This document shows, piece after piece, positions 29,061-37,883 of a stretch of DNA of 64,000 bases (its first letter is position 1; each line of letters begins with the position of its first letter). The stretch comes from Facklamia hominis CCUG 36813 (GTDB taxonomy: Bacteria > Bacillota > Bacilli > Lactobacillales > Aerococcaceae). A program made the position numbers and the translations under genes. Location of the stretch: positions 1,292,857 to 1,356,856 of the forward strand of contig NZ_JH932292.1 in NCBI RefSeq assembly GCF_000301035.1, written 5' to 3'. Under the pieces are notes generated by a model. That model searched no databases and was not told the origin of the DNA. It saw nothing but the letters and a program-made list of their open reading frames with translations.

Positions 29061-29885
29061 TTAAGAATACATATTGTAATTATATTGAGTGATGATCTGT
29101 TCGGAGAGTTCTTCAATGGATTGATTTTCGATATAGATAACATTAGCTTTTAAGCGATAGAATAAATCATCGGCAAACATGAGCTCATGTTTAACACGTT
29201 CCATTGAAGTATAAGATGAATCTTCACTCATTCCCATCATTTTTACTCGTTTTTTTCGAATTTGTTGAATGTATAGCGGCGAAGCGGTCAGTCCAAAAAT
29301 ACGTCTAGGATCGACCTGGTAGATTTCTTCTGGAATATGGACTTCCGGAAAAATAGGAAGATTCGCTACTTTATAAGATTTGTTCGCTAAGTACATGGAT
29401 AAAGGGGTTTTTGATGATCGAGAAACTCCTAAAAGCACGATATCAGCAAGTTTAAATCCTTTGCGATTCTTTCCGTCGTCGTATTTAACAGCAAATTCGA
29501 TTGCCTGAATTCGGTCAAAATAGTGATCATCAAGTCGATGTAAACTGCCTGCCTGTTCACTGGCTGTCAGCTGTGTCTCTTGATGGATAATATTCATGAT
29601 CGGGCGAACGACATTATGGTAGGGAATCTTATGATTTTGAGTAAATTCTTCAGCGAATTGGTTAAGTTCGTCGTTAACGAGTGTAGTGATGATTATTGCT
29701 TGGACTTTTTTTGCTTCTTCAAGAATCGGACTTAATTCGGTTAAAGAATTAATAAATGGGTAACGCTTGAGTCTCGCGTTTGTTAATTGAGGGTATTGTG
29801 CTAAGGCAGCATTTGTCGCTCGTAGAGCGGTTTCTCCGACTGAGTCTGAAATGATATAAAAAATAGGATTGTTTTGTTCTGTCAT
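29061..29885 (-). CDS. PPDK regulatory protein: ADP-dependent kinase / Pi-dependent pyrophosphorylase
   Basis: A 274-residue DUF299-family protein that inactivates pyruvate phosphate dikinase by ADP-dependent phosphorylation of an active-site Thr, and reactivates it by phosphorolysis. Its P-loop-like motif 'GVSRSSKTP' is at 153-161, with 'PIFYIISDSVGETA' at the start. ATG 29885 is chosen because GGAGGAAT precedes it; the frame runs further up into the regulator gene. It lies 1 base after the CBS-HTH regulator and downstream of ppdK, so the target enzyme is in the same operon. Confidence 0.92.
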   Translation of the reverse strand: MTEQNNPIFYIISDSVGETALRATNAALAQYPQLTNARLKRYPFINSLTELSPILEEAKKVQAIIITTLVNDELNQFAEEFTQNHKIPYHNVVRPIMNIIHQETQLTASEQAGSLHRLDDHYFDRIQAIEFAVKYDDGKNRKGFKLADIVLLGVSRSSKTPLSMYLANKSYKVANLPIFPEVHIPEEIYQVDPRRIFGLTASPLYIQQIRKKRVKMMGMSEDSSYTSMERVKHELMFADDLFYRLKANVIYIENQSIEELSEQIITQYNYNMYS

Positions 29886-29886
29886 G

Positions 29887-30501
29887 TTATTCCTCCGCAT
29901 AGCACAGATCAACCAGTAGGTTAACGATGTGTGTTTTGGATATTTTACCTAGAATTTCATAGTTCGCAGTTACCACAGGTAATGAATCAACCTGATGTTG
30001 AGCGATTAAACGGGCAGCTTCTAAGACGGACTGGTCTGGTTGGATCACAATGATATTGGGCATTCGAGTCATGATAACACCAAGCGGTGTGTCCGCTGGT
30101 TGGCCGATTGAAGAACGAAGCAAGTCTTTTCTAGAGACCAGACCTTGGAGGGTCTGGTCATTAGGATCGATGATATATAAGGAACCAGCATCATACATGA
30201 AAAGTTGAGTTATGGCTTCATTAACACTTGTCTTAGCGTATGTCGTTAAGGCTTCAATCATAATATCTTTAACTTGATACTCTGCAAAAGCGTCCGTTAG
30301 TAAGGAGTCCTCGCTACGTCCAGAATAGATATAGCCTATTTTTTGACGGGCTTCCAGAACACCAGTCATGGTCAGTACTGCAAAATCACTTCGCAGTGTT
30401 GATTTTGTGAGTCCTAATTTCTTGGCAATTTCATCACCAGAAATAGGTTCGTTGTGTTTGACGATTTCAACAATTTCTTTTTGACGTGGAGAAAACTTCA
30501 T
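29887..30501 (-). CDS. ccpN: CcpN-like transcriptional regulator, HTH plus two CBS domains
   Basis: A 204-residue protein. An N-terminal winged HTH covers about 1-60 ('FSPRQKEIVEIVKHNEPISGDEIAKKLGLTKSTLRSDF'), and two CBS domains cover about 75-200 ('VKDIMIEAL', 'VIMTRMPNIIVIQPD'). Bacillus CcpN has this architecture, represses gluconeogenic genes gapB and pckA, and senses the ATP/ADP ratio. Here it sits between ppdK and its regulatory kinase, so ppdK is the obvious target. A GGAGGACACC site precedes the ATG. Confidence 0.85.
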   Translation of the reverse strand: MKFSPRQKEIVEIVKHNEPISGDEIAKKLGLTKSTLRSDFAVLTMTGVLEARQKIGYIYSGRSEDSLLTDAFAEYQVKDIMIEALTTYAKTSVNEAITQLFMYDAGSLYIIDPNDQTLQGLVSRKDLLRSSIGQPADTPLGVIMTRMPNIIVIQPDQSVLEAARLIAQHQVDSLPVVTANYEILGKISKTHIVNLLVDLCYAEE

Positions 30502-30521
30502 GGTGTCCTCCTTTTGATTAG

Positions 30522-33146
30522 TTATTTCTCTTGGTGGCGGATACTGCTTTGAGCAACCGCTAATTGTGCAATAGGGACACGGTAAGGGGAACAGGAAACA
30601 TAGGATAGGCCAATTTCATGGAAACTTTCGATGGATTTAGGATCTCCACCTAATTCTCCACATACACCAACTTTTAATTGATCCTTAATAGACCGTCCTT
30701 TTTGAGTGGCAAGAGCGATTAATTCTTTTACTGCGCTAGTGTCAATGGTTTGGAAAGGATCGTGTTCTAGGATGCCTTGGTCCATATATTGGTTAAGGAA
30801 TTTGCCAGCATCGTCTCGCGAATAGCCGAAGCTTAGCTGAGTTAAATCGTTAGTTCCAAAAGAGAAGAAACAAGCATCCTCTGCGAGTTTATCGGCGATA
30901 AAGCAAGCACGAGGAGTTTCGATCATCACGCCAATCATATAGTCAACGGAGATCTTTTCTTGATTCAGAATTTGATCAAGATGTTCTTTAATTTTTTCTT
31001 TTAGTGATTTAAGTTCTCCTTGTGTTGAGACCAATGGGATCATAATTTCTGCTTTAACCTCATGGCCAGCTTGGGCAGTTTTAATTGCAGCTCGAATGAT
31101 TGCTTCACTTTGTGCAATATAAAGTCCTGGGTGAGTCATGCCCATTCGACAGCCGCGATGACCCATCATTGGATTGACTTCTTTCATGGCTTGAACGCGA
31201 TCGAATAACTCGTCAGCATCCAAGTGTAGGTCTTGAGCTACTTGTTGAATTTCATGATGGCTATGAGGTAAGAATTCATGGAGCGGTGCATCGAGTAAGC
31301 GAATTACCACCGCTTTATCCTGCATTAAATCGAAAATATTGGAGAAATCCTCAGTTTGGAAATGGCGAATCGTTTCAAGCGCTGTTTGACGGGCTGGCTC
31401 ATCTTTAGCCAAAAGGAATTGACGAATTGCAATGAGACGTTGAGCTTCGAAGAACATGTGCTCTGTCCGAACGAGTCCGATTCCGTTTGCTTTAAATTGT
31501 AGTCCGGTTTTGATGTCGTTAACGGTTTCGGCATTCATACGAACTTCCATGTCTGCATATTGACGGGCCCATTCCATAACTTGGTCAAAATAGTCATTTT
31601 TTCCGGTGGCGATTGTTTTAATTTCTCCTAAGTAAAGTTTACCGGTGCTACCATCAGCCGAAATAATATCCCCTTCATTTAATTGGCCACCAGGGTAGGT
31701 GAGGGTCTTTTTATCTTCGTTAATCTCTAACTCATTACAGCCAGCAACGCAACATTTACCCATGCCTCGCGCTACCACAGCAGCGTGGGAGGTCATTCCC
31801 CCTTGACTTGTTACAATAGCTTTTGATGAATGCATTCCCACTATATCCTCAGGTGAGGTTTCATGGCGGACTAAAATGACGGAATGGCCTTGGTCTGCTA
31901 ATTCTTTAGCGCGATCTGCTGTAAAGACGATTTCACCGGTCGCTGCACCTGGAGAGGCAGGAAGTCCCATTGATGAGATAAGTGATGCTTGCTCTAAGGA
32001 GCTTGGATCAAAAGCGGGGTGTAAAAGGGTGTTTAGTGATTGGCAATCGATGGTTAATAGGGCTTGTTGCGGCGTTAAAATGCCTTCTTGAACTAGGTCA
32101 ACAGCAATTTTGACTGCAGCTTGGGCTGTTCGTTTGCCGTTACGTGTTTGTAGAATAAACAGTCTACCATTTTCGATAGTAAATTCCATATCTTGCATAT
32201 CGTGGTAGTGTTTTTCTAGTTTCTGAGTATATTGTAGTATCTCTTGGTAGATACTTGGGAATTGGTCTTTTAATCGATTGATAGAAGCGGGTGTACGAAT
32301 CCCAGCAACGACATCTTCTCCTTGAGCGTTGGTTAGATATTCTCCATAAAGATTAGCTTCACCATTAGCGGGGTTTCGCGTGAAGAGTACTCCTGTACCT
32401 GAGTTTTCACTCATATTTCCAAAGACCATTTCTTGAATATTAACGGCTGTTCCTAAGTCGTCAGGGATATGATTAAGTTTTCGGTAAACAATCGCTCGGT
32501 GGTTGTTCCACGATTTGAAGACGGCCTTAACAGCTTCATGAATTTGATCAAAGACATTTTGAGGGAATTCAAATCCTAATTCTTGTTGGTAGACTTTCTT
32601 ATAATCAATAATGATTGATTGAAGATCGTCTGCAGATAAATCATAATCGTATTGGATATGCTTTTCTTTTTTCTTTTGCTCTAAAATTCGGTCAAAATGT
32701 TTCATGTCAATTTCATAGACAACATTAGCGAACATTTGTAATAGACGTCGATAGCAGTCATAGGCAAAACGTTGATTGTTGGTAAGTTTGGCGAGCTTTT
32801 CGACGTTTTGGTCATTAAGACCCAAGTTAAGGATTGTATCCATCATGCCAGGCATCGAAAATTTGGCACCTGAACGAACCGATACAAGTAAAAGATTTTT
32901 GGCATCATTAAATTTCTTTCCGGTTTTATCTTCTAATTGGGCAACTGCTAAAGAAATCTCTTCTTTTAGTTCATCGAGCAGGGTGTTATTTGATTCTAAA
33001 AACTCTAAGCAGGCTTGGGTAGTAATTGTGAATCCTTGTGGGACTGGCAATCCTAGGTGGGTCATCTCGGCAAGGTTTGCTCCTTTTCCTCCTAGTAGAT
33101 CCTTCATATCTGCATGGCCTTCATTAAAAGCGTAGATGCGTCTCAT
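30522..33146 (-). CDS. ppdK: Pyruvate, phosphate dikinase
   Basis: An 874-residue enzyme interconverting pyruvate + ATP + Pi with PEP + AMP + PPi. An N-terminal ATP-grasp part opens with 'GHADMKDLLGGKGANLAEMT'. The swivelling domain has catalytic His454 in 'GGMTSHAAVVARGMGK', and the PEP/pyruvate barrel carries 'GTNDLTQLSFGYSRDDAGKF'. Thr452, two residues before the catalytic His, is the site modified by the regulatory kinase in other organisms. The length equals that of the clostridial enzyme. TAGGAGGAAG precedes the ATG. It is the first gene of the ppdK-ccpN-ppsR operon. Confidence 0.96.
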   Translation of the reverse strand: MRRIYAFNEGHADMKDLLGGKGANLAEMTHLGLPVPQGFTITTQACLEFLESNNTLLDELKEEISLAVAQLEDKTGKKFNDAKNLLLVSVRSGAKFSMPGMMDTILNLGLNDQNVEKLAKLTNNQRFAYDCYRRLLQMFANVVYEIDMKHFDRILEQKKKEKHIQYDYDLSADDLQSIIIDYKKVYQQELGFEFPQNVFDQIHEAVKAVFKSWNNHRAIVYRKLNHIPDDLGTAVNIQEMVFGNMSENSGTGVLFTRNPANGEANLYGEYLTNAQGEDVVAGIRTPASINRLKDQFPSIYQEILQYTQKLEKHYHDMQDMEFTIENGRLFILQTRNGKRTAQAAVKIAVDLVQEGILTPQQALLTIDCQSLNTLLHPAFDPSSLEQASLISSMGLPASPGAATGEIVFTADRAKELADQGHSVILVRHETSPEDIVGMHSSKAIVTSQGGMTSHAAVVARGMGKCCVAGCNELEINEDKKTLTYPGGQLNEGDIISADGSTGKLYLGEIKTIATGKNDYFDQVMEWARQYADMEVRMNAETVNDIKTGLQFKANGIGLVRTEHMFFEAQRLIAIRQFLLAKDEPARQTALETIRHFQTEDFSNIFDLMQDKAVVIRLLDAPLHEFLPHSHHEIQQVAQDLHLDADELFDRVQAMKEVNPMMGHRGCRMGMTHPGLYIAQSEAIIRAAIKTAQAGHEVKAEIMIPLVSTQGELKSLKEKIKEHLDQILNQEKISVDYMIGVMIETPRACFIADKLAEDACFFSFGTNDLTQLSFGYSRDDAGKFLNQYMDQGILEHDPFQTIDTSAVKELIALATQKGRSIKDQLKVGVCGELGGDPKSIESFHEIGLSYVSCSPYRVPIAQLAVAQSSIRHQEK

Positions 33147-33181
33147 TAATCTTCCTCCTATAATAAACTGCGTTTAAAAAC

Positions 33182-33210
33182 AGTATAAAATGCGCAATAT
33201 ATAAAGTCAA
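33182..33210 (-). promoter_or_regulatory. ppdK promoter
   Basis: Read on the minus strand: TTGACT (33210-33205), a 17-base spacer, then TATACT (33187-33182). The start of transcription would lie near 33175. Confidence 0.8.
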
Positions 33211-33233
33211 CGAAAAATATAGTGCGCAATAAT
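33185..33233 (-). promoter_or_regulatory. Twin operator-like repeats on the ppdK promoter
   Basis: Two 17-base copies around TGCGCAAT (33185-33201 and 33217-33233, plus-strand reading) match at 13 of 17 positions. They are 32 bp apart, close to three helical turns. One copy fills the promoter spacer and -10 edge; the other lies just upstream of the -35. They are candidate sites for the CcpN-like regulator of this operon. Confidence 0.55.
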
Positions 33234-33409
33234 AATGTAAATCTTTTAAATTTTACTTACAATTTTAAGCGGTAAGATCAACAGTTATTCTATGGTTTGA
33301 AAGATTTGTAAATAATTTTCATTTTTCAGACGGAAAAAAACCATCTGAAGTGAGGTTCGTATCACTTGGTAATTTATTATTAAACATAAAAATTATTAGG
33401 AGACCAACA

Positions 33410-33463
33410 ATGCAGTCGATTATAGGGTATGTATCCGTCTTGAGGAAAAAACTTAAAATTTAA
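33410..33463 (+). CDS. Possible 17-aa peptide with a strong ribosome site
   Basis: ATG 33410, preceded by TTAGGAGA with ideal spacing, opens 17 codons: a hydrophobic start 'MQSIIGYVSV' and a basic end 'LRKKLKI'. A terminator-like hairpin follows at 33492-33529. It may be a small peptide gene or a coding part of a small RNA. It is too short to judge by coding statistics, and no clear promoter is seen. Confidence 0.25.
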   Translation: MQSIIGYVSVLRKKLKI

Positions 33464-33491
33464 AATAATATAGATATTCGAAAATTATTTT

Positions 33492-33529
33492 GACTTTGAA
33501 TTTCTTGCGGATTCGAAAGTCGATTTTTT
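33492..33529 (+). terminator. Terminator-like hairpin upstream of the S10 promoter
   Basis: GACTTTGAAT (33492-33501) pairs with ATTCGAAAGTC (33511-33521), with one bulged base, followed by GATTTTTT. It points to the right on the + strand, yet no recognised gene lies before it. Confidence 0.6.
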
Positions 33530-33551
33530 AAATAAAAAGTGAAAGAAACCC

Positions 33552-33580
33552 TTGCTTTATATGGATTTGTTGGGTATAAT
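33552..33580 (+). promoter_or_regulatory. Promoter of the S10-spc-alpha operon
   Basis: TTGCTT and TATAAT are exactly 17 bases apart. Predicted start is near 33587, which gives a leader of about 165 bases before rpsJ. It is the only strong promoter found ahead of the 13.7-kb ribosomal cluster. Confidence 0.8.
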
Positions 33581-33586
33581 ATTCCT

Positions 33587-33752
33587 TGTGCCAATCGCTA
33601 GACTACTAGCGAAAAAGGTTACAAAGCCGATAAGAAAGGCGTTAGCGATGAAACGAGAGGTTGTGATACGCCAGGGCGAGTTGCCTATACCTGGTGTTCA
33701 GAAATTCTTGTTGAGCTAGTCTACATTCAAATGAGACGAAGGAGGAAAAAAT
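33587..33752 (+). other. S10 operon 5' leader with competing stems
   Basis: TCGCTAG (33595-33601) pairs with CTAGCGA (33606-33612), or alternatively ATCGCTA (33594-33600) with TAGCGAT (33643-33649). Further down, CCAGG/CCTGG with an inner GGGC/GCCT makes another hairpin around 33673-33698. A segment near 33653-33690 ('acgagaggttgtgatacgcc') resembles, from memory, leaders of S10 operons in other Firmicutes. Structure suggests feedback control, possibly by L4, which is established only in gamma-proteobacteria. Confidence 0.55.
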
Positions 33753-34061
33753 ATGGCAAAACAAAAAATTCGTATTCGCTTAAAAGCATATGAGCATCGC
33801 GCGCTCGATGTTTCAGCAGCGAAGATCGTTGAATCAGCACACAGAACAGGGGCTAAGACTTCAGGTCCAATCCCGCTTCCAACAGATCGGTCTGTTTATA
33901 CTGTCATTCGTGCAACGCATAAATATAAAGATTCGCGTGAGCAATTCGAAATGCGTACACATAAACGTTTGATCGACATTATTGAACCAACTGCTAAAAC
34001 AGTTGATGCTTTAATGAAGTTGGATTTACCATCCGGTGTTGATGTAGAAATTAAATTATAA
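33753..34061 (+). CDS. rpsJ: Ribosomal protein S10
   Basis: A 102-residue 30S head protein, also NusE in antitermination complexes with NusB. It is recognised by '[21 protein letters not shown]' and '[20 protein letters not shown]'. GAAGGAGG lies 9 bases upstream of the ATG. It is the first gene of the cluster, behind the structured leader, 24 bases before rplC. Confidence 0.98.
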   Translation: MAKQKIRIRLKAYEHRALDVSAAKIVESAHRTGAKTSGPIPLPTDRSVYTVIRATHKYKDSREQFEMRTHKRLIDIIEPTAKTVDALMKLDLPSGVDVEIKL

Positions 34062-34085
34062 TAAAAAGAAAATGGAGGTGTACTC

Positions 34086-34721
34086 ATGACCAAAGGAATC
34101 TTAGGAACAAAAGTCGGTATGACACAATTCTTTACGGAAAACGGCGAGTTAATTCCCGTAACAGTAGTCCAAGCTCCAGCTAACGTTGTTTTACAAGTGA
34201 AAACAATGGAAAATGATGGCTATGAAGCTGTTCAAGTTGGATATCAAGACCTTCGTGAAGTGTTGTCAAACAAACCGCATAAGGGTCATGTAGCAAAAGC
34301 AAATGCTACTCCTAAGCGCTTCGTTCGCGAATTTCGTGATGTTGAGCTAGGAGAATATGAAGTAGGGCAAGAAATCACAGTCGAAACATTCGCAGTAGGT
34401 GACATCGTTGATGTAACGGGTACATCCAAGGGGAAAGGATTCCAAGGTGCTATTAAACGCCATGGACAATCAAGAGGCCCTATGGCTCACGGTTCTCGTT
34501 ATCACCGTCGCCCAGGTTCGATGGGTATGGCGTCTGATGCGTCTAAAGTATTTAAAGGTAAAAACCTACCTGGACAAACTGGTGGCGAACGCGTGACAAT
34601 TCAAAATCTTGAAATTGTATCAGTTGACCCAGAGAACAATGTAATCCTAATTAAAGGAAATGTTCCTGGAGCTAAAAAATCACTCGTTGAAATTAAACAA
34701 GCTATTAAAACAGTTAAATAA
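34086..34721 (+). CDS. rplC: Ribosomal protein L3
   Basis: A 211-residue early-assembly 50S protein near the peptidyl-transferase centre. Hallmarks are '[13 protein letters not shown]' at the start and the internal loop '[22 protein letters not shown]', which reaches toward the catalytic site. The Gln in '[13 protein letters not shown]' corresponds to the residue methylated by PrmB in some bacteria. 25 bases separate it from rplD. Confidence 0.98.
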   Translation: MTKGILGTKVGMTQFFTENGELIPVTVVQAPANVVLQVKTMENDGYEAVQVGYQDLREVLSNKPHKGHVAKANATPKRFVREFRDVELGEYEVGQEITVETFAVGDIVDVTGTSKGKGFQGAIKRHGQSRGPMAHGSRYHRRPGSMGMASDASKVFKGKNLPGQTGGERVTIQNLEIVSVDPENNVILIKGNVPGAKKSLVEIKQAIKTVK

Positions 34722-34746
34722 TTAATAAGGAAGGAGGAACGAGTAA

Positions 34747-35370
34747 ATGCCAAAAGTTACATTATTTAAACAAGATGGAACACAAGCTGGAGAAGTGGCT
34801 TTAAACGAAGCGATCTTCGGTGTTGAACCTAATGAAGCGGTCATCTTTGAAGCGGTTGTTATGCAAAGAGCTTCCTTGAGACAAGGGACTCATGCTGTCA
34901 AGAATCGCTCAGCAGTTAGCGGTGGTGGACGTAAACCATGGAGACAAAAGGGTACCGGACGTGCCCGTCAAGGTTCTATTCGCTCGCCACAATGGGTAGG
35001 CGGTGGTGTGGTATTTGGGCCAACCCCTCGTTCATATAGTTATAAGTTACCTAAAAAAGTACGTCGATTAGCACTTAACTCTGTGTTATCTCAAAAGGTA
35101 CTTGACCAAAAATTTGTTGTTGTAGATGAGTTAGTATTTGAAGCGCCAAGAACTAAAGAGTTCAAACAAGTGTTGGCTAACTTAAATATTAACAGCAAAA
35201 CCTTACTAGTATTAGAAGGCGATAATGAAGCGGCATACTTATCAGCACGTAACATTCCAAACGTTAAAGTGATCGATGATGAAAATGTTAATGTGTTAGA
35301 TGTGATTAACGCCGATCAAGTTCTCATTACTAAAGCAGCACTTTCTACAGTAGAGGAGGCATTAGCATAA
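34747..35370 (+). CDS. rplD: Ribosomal protein L4
   Basis: A 207-residue 50S protein whose extended loop ('[29 protein letters not shown]') lines the peptide exit tunnel. Changes in this loop can confer macrolide resistance; the loop here looks standard. L4 regulates its own operon in E. coli. Its stop codon shares one base with the rplW start, so translation is coupled. Confidence 0.98.
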   Translation: MPKVTLFKQDGTQAGEVALNEAIFGVEPNEAVIFEAVVMQRASLRQGTHAVKNRSAVSGGGRKPWRQKGTGRARQGSIRSPQWVGGGVVFGPTPRSYSYKLPKKVRRLALNSVLSQKVLDQKFVVVDELVFEAPRTKEFKQVLANLNINSKTLLVLEGDNEAAYLSARNIPNVKVIDDENVNVLDVINADQVLITKAALSTVEEALA

Positions 35371-35669
35371 TGCACTTATCAGAAGTTATTTTAAGACCTG
35401 TTGTGACTGAACAATCCATGTTAGCAATTGATGACAACAAATATACTTTTGAAGTAGATCGTCGCGCTAATAAGACACATATCAAACAAGCGGTTGAAGC
35501 TATGTTTGAAGGAGCTAAAGTCGCAAAAATAAACACAATAAACGTTGATGGTAAAGCTAAACGTATGGGACGTTACCAAGGCTTTACTCGTAAATACAAG
35601 AAAGCAGTTGTCACTTTAACAGCCGATTCTAAACGGATCGAATTGTTTGGCGAAGATGACGCTGAGTAA
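35370..35669 (+). CDS. rplW: Ribosomal protein L23
   Basis: A 99-residue protein at the exit of the peptide tunnel, where it docks trigger factor and SRP. Typical segments are '[11 protein letters not shown]', '[20 protein letters not shown]' and '[18 protein letters not shown]'. The ATG overlaps the last base of rplD. The length is normal. Confidence 0.98.
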   Translation: MHLSEVILRPVVTEQSMLAIDDNKYTFEVDRRANKTHIKQAVEAMFEGAKVAKINTINVDGKAKRMGRYQGFTRKYKKAVVTLTADSKRIELFGEDDAE

Positions 35670-35692
35670 GAATACGATAGGAGGGTAATAGA

Positions 35693-36523
35693 GTGGCAAT
35701 AAAACACTATAAAGCGACAACAAACGGTCGCCGTAATATGACAGGTTACGATTTTTCTGAAATCACCACTAAAACACCTGAAAAGACATTGTTAAGATCT
35801 CAAAAGCAAAAAGCCGGACGTAATGGTCAAGGGAAAATGACAGTACGCCACCAAGGTGGAGGTAATAAGAGAGCTTACCGCGTAATCGACTTTAAACGAA
35901 ATAAAGACGGTGTAGTCGGAACAGTAGCTACGATTGAATATGATCCAAACCGTTCTGCTAACATTGCTTTGATTCATTATGAAGATGGTGTTAAAACATA
36001 CATCTTAGCACCTAAAGGTTTAAAAGTTGGGCAAAAAGTTGAGTCAGGTGAAAATGCTGACGTTAAAGTTGGAAACACATTGATTCTATCAAACATCCCT
36101 GTGGGTACTGTAATCCATAATATTGAATTAAAACCTGGTAAGGGCGGCCAATTAGTCCGTTCAGCGGGAACTTCTGCTCAGGTTTTAGGACAAGAAGGAA
36201 AGTACACACTGGTTCGCTTGAATTCAGGTGAGGTTCGTATGATTTTGGCAAGTTGCCGTGCAACCATCGGAACAGTAGGGAATGAACAACATGAATTGAT
36301 AAATGTTGGTAAGGCTGGACGTAACCGTTGGAAATCAATTCGTCCAACTGTCCGTGGATCAGTAATGAACCCTAATGATCACCCACACGGTGGTGGTGAA
36401 GGTCGCGCTCCAATCGGACGTCCATCGCCAATGACACCATGGGGCAAGAAAGCAATGGGTGTTAAAACACGTAACGCTAAAAAGAAATCTAGCAAGTTAA
36501 TTATTCGCGGTCGTAAGAAGTAA
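35693..36523 (+). CDS. rplB: Ribosomal protein L2
   Basis: A 276-residue core 50S protein needed for subunit joining and peptidyl transfer. The C-terminal signature '[32 protein letters not shown]' carries the conserved His. The start is GTG at 35693, 8 bases after AGGAGGG. It lies 23 bases after rplW and 30 before rpsS. Confidence 0.98.
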   Translation: MAIKHYKATTNGRRNMTGYDFSEITTKTPEKTLLRSQKQKAGRNGQGKMTVRHQGGGNKRAYRVIDFKRNKDGVVGTVATIEYDPNRSANIALIHYEDGVKTYILAPKGLKVGQKVESGENADVKVGNTLILSNIPVGTVIHNIELKPGKGGQLVRSAGTSAQVLGQEGKYTLVRLNSGEVRMILASCRATIGTVGNEQHELINVGKAGRNRWKSIRPTVRGSVMNPNDHPHGGGEGRAPIGRPSPMTPWGKKAMGVKTRNAKKKSSKLIIRGRKK

Positions 36524-36553
36524 TAATCCATAATTTGGAAGGGAGGCTACAGT

Positions 36554-36835
36554 GTGGCTCGTAGTTTAAAAAAAGGACCTTTTATTGATGAACATTTAAT
36601 GAAAAAGGTTGAAGCTCAACAAGAAGCAAGTAAAAAACAAGTGATTAAGACTTGGTCTCGTCGTTCAACAATCTTCCCTAACTTTATTGGGTTAACGATT
36701 GCGGTTTATGACGGACGTAAGCATGTCCCAGTTTATATTCAAGAAGATATGGTTGGACATAAATTAGGTGAATTCGTCCCAACGCGTACTTATAAAGGAC
36801 ACGTAGACGAAGATAAGTCAACCAGAAAACGCTAA
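36554..36835 (+). CDS. rpsS: Ribosomal protein S19
   Basis: A 93-residue 30S head protein contacting S13 and the A-site tRNA. It opens with '[14 protein letters not shown]' and has the family signature '[16 protein letters not shown]'. The start is GTG at 36554 after GGAGG. It is the second GTG-started gene in a row in this cluster, after rplB. Confidence 0.98.
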   Translation: MARSLKKGPFIDEHLMKKVEAQQEASKKQVIKTWSRRSTIFPNFIGLTIAVYDGRKHVPVYIQEDMVGHKLGEFVPTRTYKGHVDEDKSTRKR

Positions 36836-36854
36836 TTAAGAGGAGGGTATATAG

Positions 36855-37211
36855 ATGTCAGAACAAGTAACATCTGCTAAAGCAATGGCAAGAACCGTTC
36901 GTATTGCACCTCGTAAAGCTCGATTAGTCGTTGATCTTATTAGAGGCAAGCAAGTTGGAGAAGCAATGGCGATTTTAAAGTTCACTCCAAAAGCGGGATC
37001 TCCCATTATTGAAAAAGTATTAAAATCAGCAATCGCAAATGCTGAACATAACTTTGACTTAGATTTAGAGTCTTTATATGTTAGTGAAGCCTATGTTAAC
37101 GAAGGACCTACTATGAAACGTTTCCGTCCTCGTGCTAAAGGATCTGCTTCACAAATTCTAAAACGCACTAGCCATATCACAATTGTGGTGGCAGAAAAAG
37201 AGGAGGTTTAA
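36855..37211 (+). CDS. rplV: Ribosomal protein L22
   Basis: A 118-residue 50S protein whose beta-hairpin narrows the exit tunnel together with L4. It shows '[21 protein letters not shown]' and the hairpin '[23 protein letters not shown]'. The latter is the site of macrolide-resistance insertions elsewhere; none is visible here. rpsC follows after 3 bases. Confidence 0.98.
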   Translation: MSEQVTSAKAMARTVRIAPRKARLVVDLIRGKQVGEAMAILKFTPKAGSPIIEKVLKSAIANAEHNFDLDLESLYVSEAYVNEGPTMKRFRPRAKGSASQILKRTSHITIVVAEKEEV

Positions 37212-37214
37212 TTC

Positions 37215-37880
37215 ATGGGTCAAAAAGTACATCCAATTGGAATGCGTGTAGGAATCATCCGCGACTGGGATGCTAAATGGTACGCAGACAAACAATTTGC
37301 TGATTACTTACACGAAGATTTAAAAATCCGTGAGTACTTATACAAGAAGTTAGCAGACGCCTCAATTTCAACCATCCAAATTGAAAGAGCGGCTAATCGT
37401 GTTGTGGTTTCAATTCATACCGCTAAACCAGGGATGGTTATTGGTAAAGGTGGTTCAGAAGTTGAAGTGCTGCGTAACGGATTGAACAAATTAACTGGAA
37501 AGCAAGTACACATTAATATTGTTGAGATTAAAGATCCTTCATTGGACGCAAAACTTGTTGCAGAAGATATCGCTCAACAATTAGAAAACCGGATTGCTTT
37601 CCGTCGTGCACAAAAACAAGCAATTCAACGTGTGATGAAAGCTGGCGCTAAAGGCGTTAAAACACAGGTTTCAGGCCGTTTGAACGGGGCGGATATGGCT
37701 CGGGTTGAACATTATACAGAAGGAACAGTTCCATTGCATACATTACGTTCAGATATTGACTATGCATGGGAAGAAGCCGACACACAATATGGTAAAATCG
37801 GCGTTAAAGTTTGGATTTGTAGAGGTGAAATTTTACCTACTAAAAATTCAAATGAAGAATCTCAGAGAGGAGGGAACTAA
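37215..37880 (+). CDS. rpsC: Ribosomal protein S3
   Basis: A 221-residue 30S protein at the mRNA entry channel with helicase-like function. It has an N-terminal '[19 protein letters not shown]', the KH domain with '[15 protein letters not shown]', and a C-terminal domain with '[17 protein letters not shown]'. The GGAGG for the next gene lies in its last codons. 3 bases precede rplP. Confidence 0.98.
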   Translation: MGQKVHPIGMRVGIIRDWDAKWYADKQFADYLHEDLKIREYLYKKLADASISTIQIERAANRVVVSIHTAKPGMVIGKGGSEVEVLRNGLNKLTGKQVHINIVEIKDPSLDAKLVAEDIAQQLENRIAFRRAQKQAIQRVMKAGAKGVKTQVSGRLNGADMARVEHYTEGTVPLHTLRSDIDYAWEEADTQYGKIGVKVWICRGEILPTKNSNEESQRGGN

Positions 37881-37883
37881 TCA

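Larger units (their letters stand above)
33211..33551. other. AT-rich gap between ppdK and S10 promoters
   Basis: The full gap between genes is 33147-33752. Besides the two promoters, the operator-like repeats and the S10 leader, it holds a hairpin CAGACGG/CCATCTG (33327-33347), the 17-codon frame and the terminator-like hairpin. I see no longer coding frame, tRNA or repeat element here. Confidence 0.6.

Noticed and set aside
32776-33135. 119-residue open frame on the + strand opposite ppdK
   Set aside because: It is antisense to the conserved N-terminal ATP-grasp part of ppdK; composition mirrors the sense codons and no start signal is seen.
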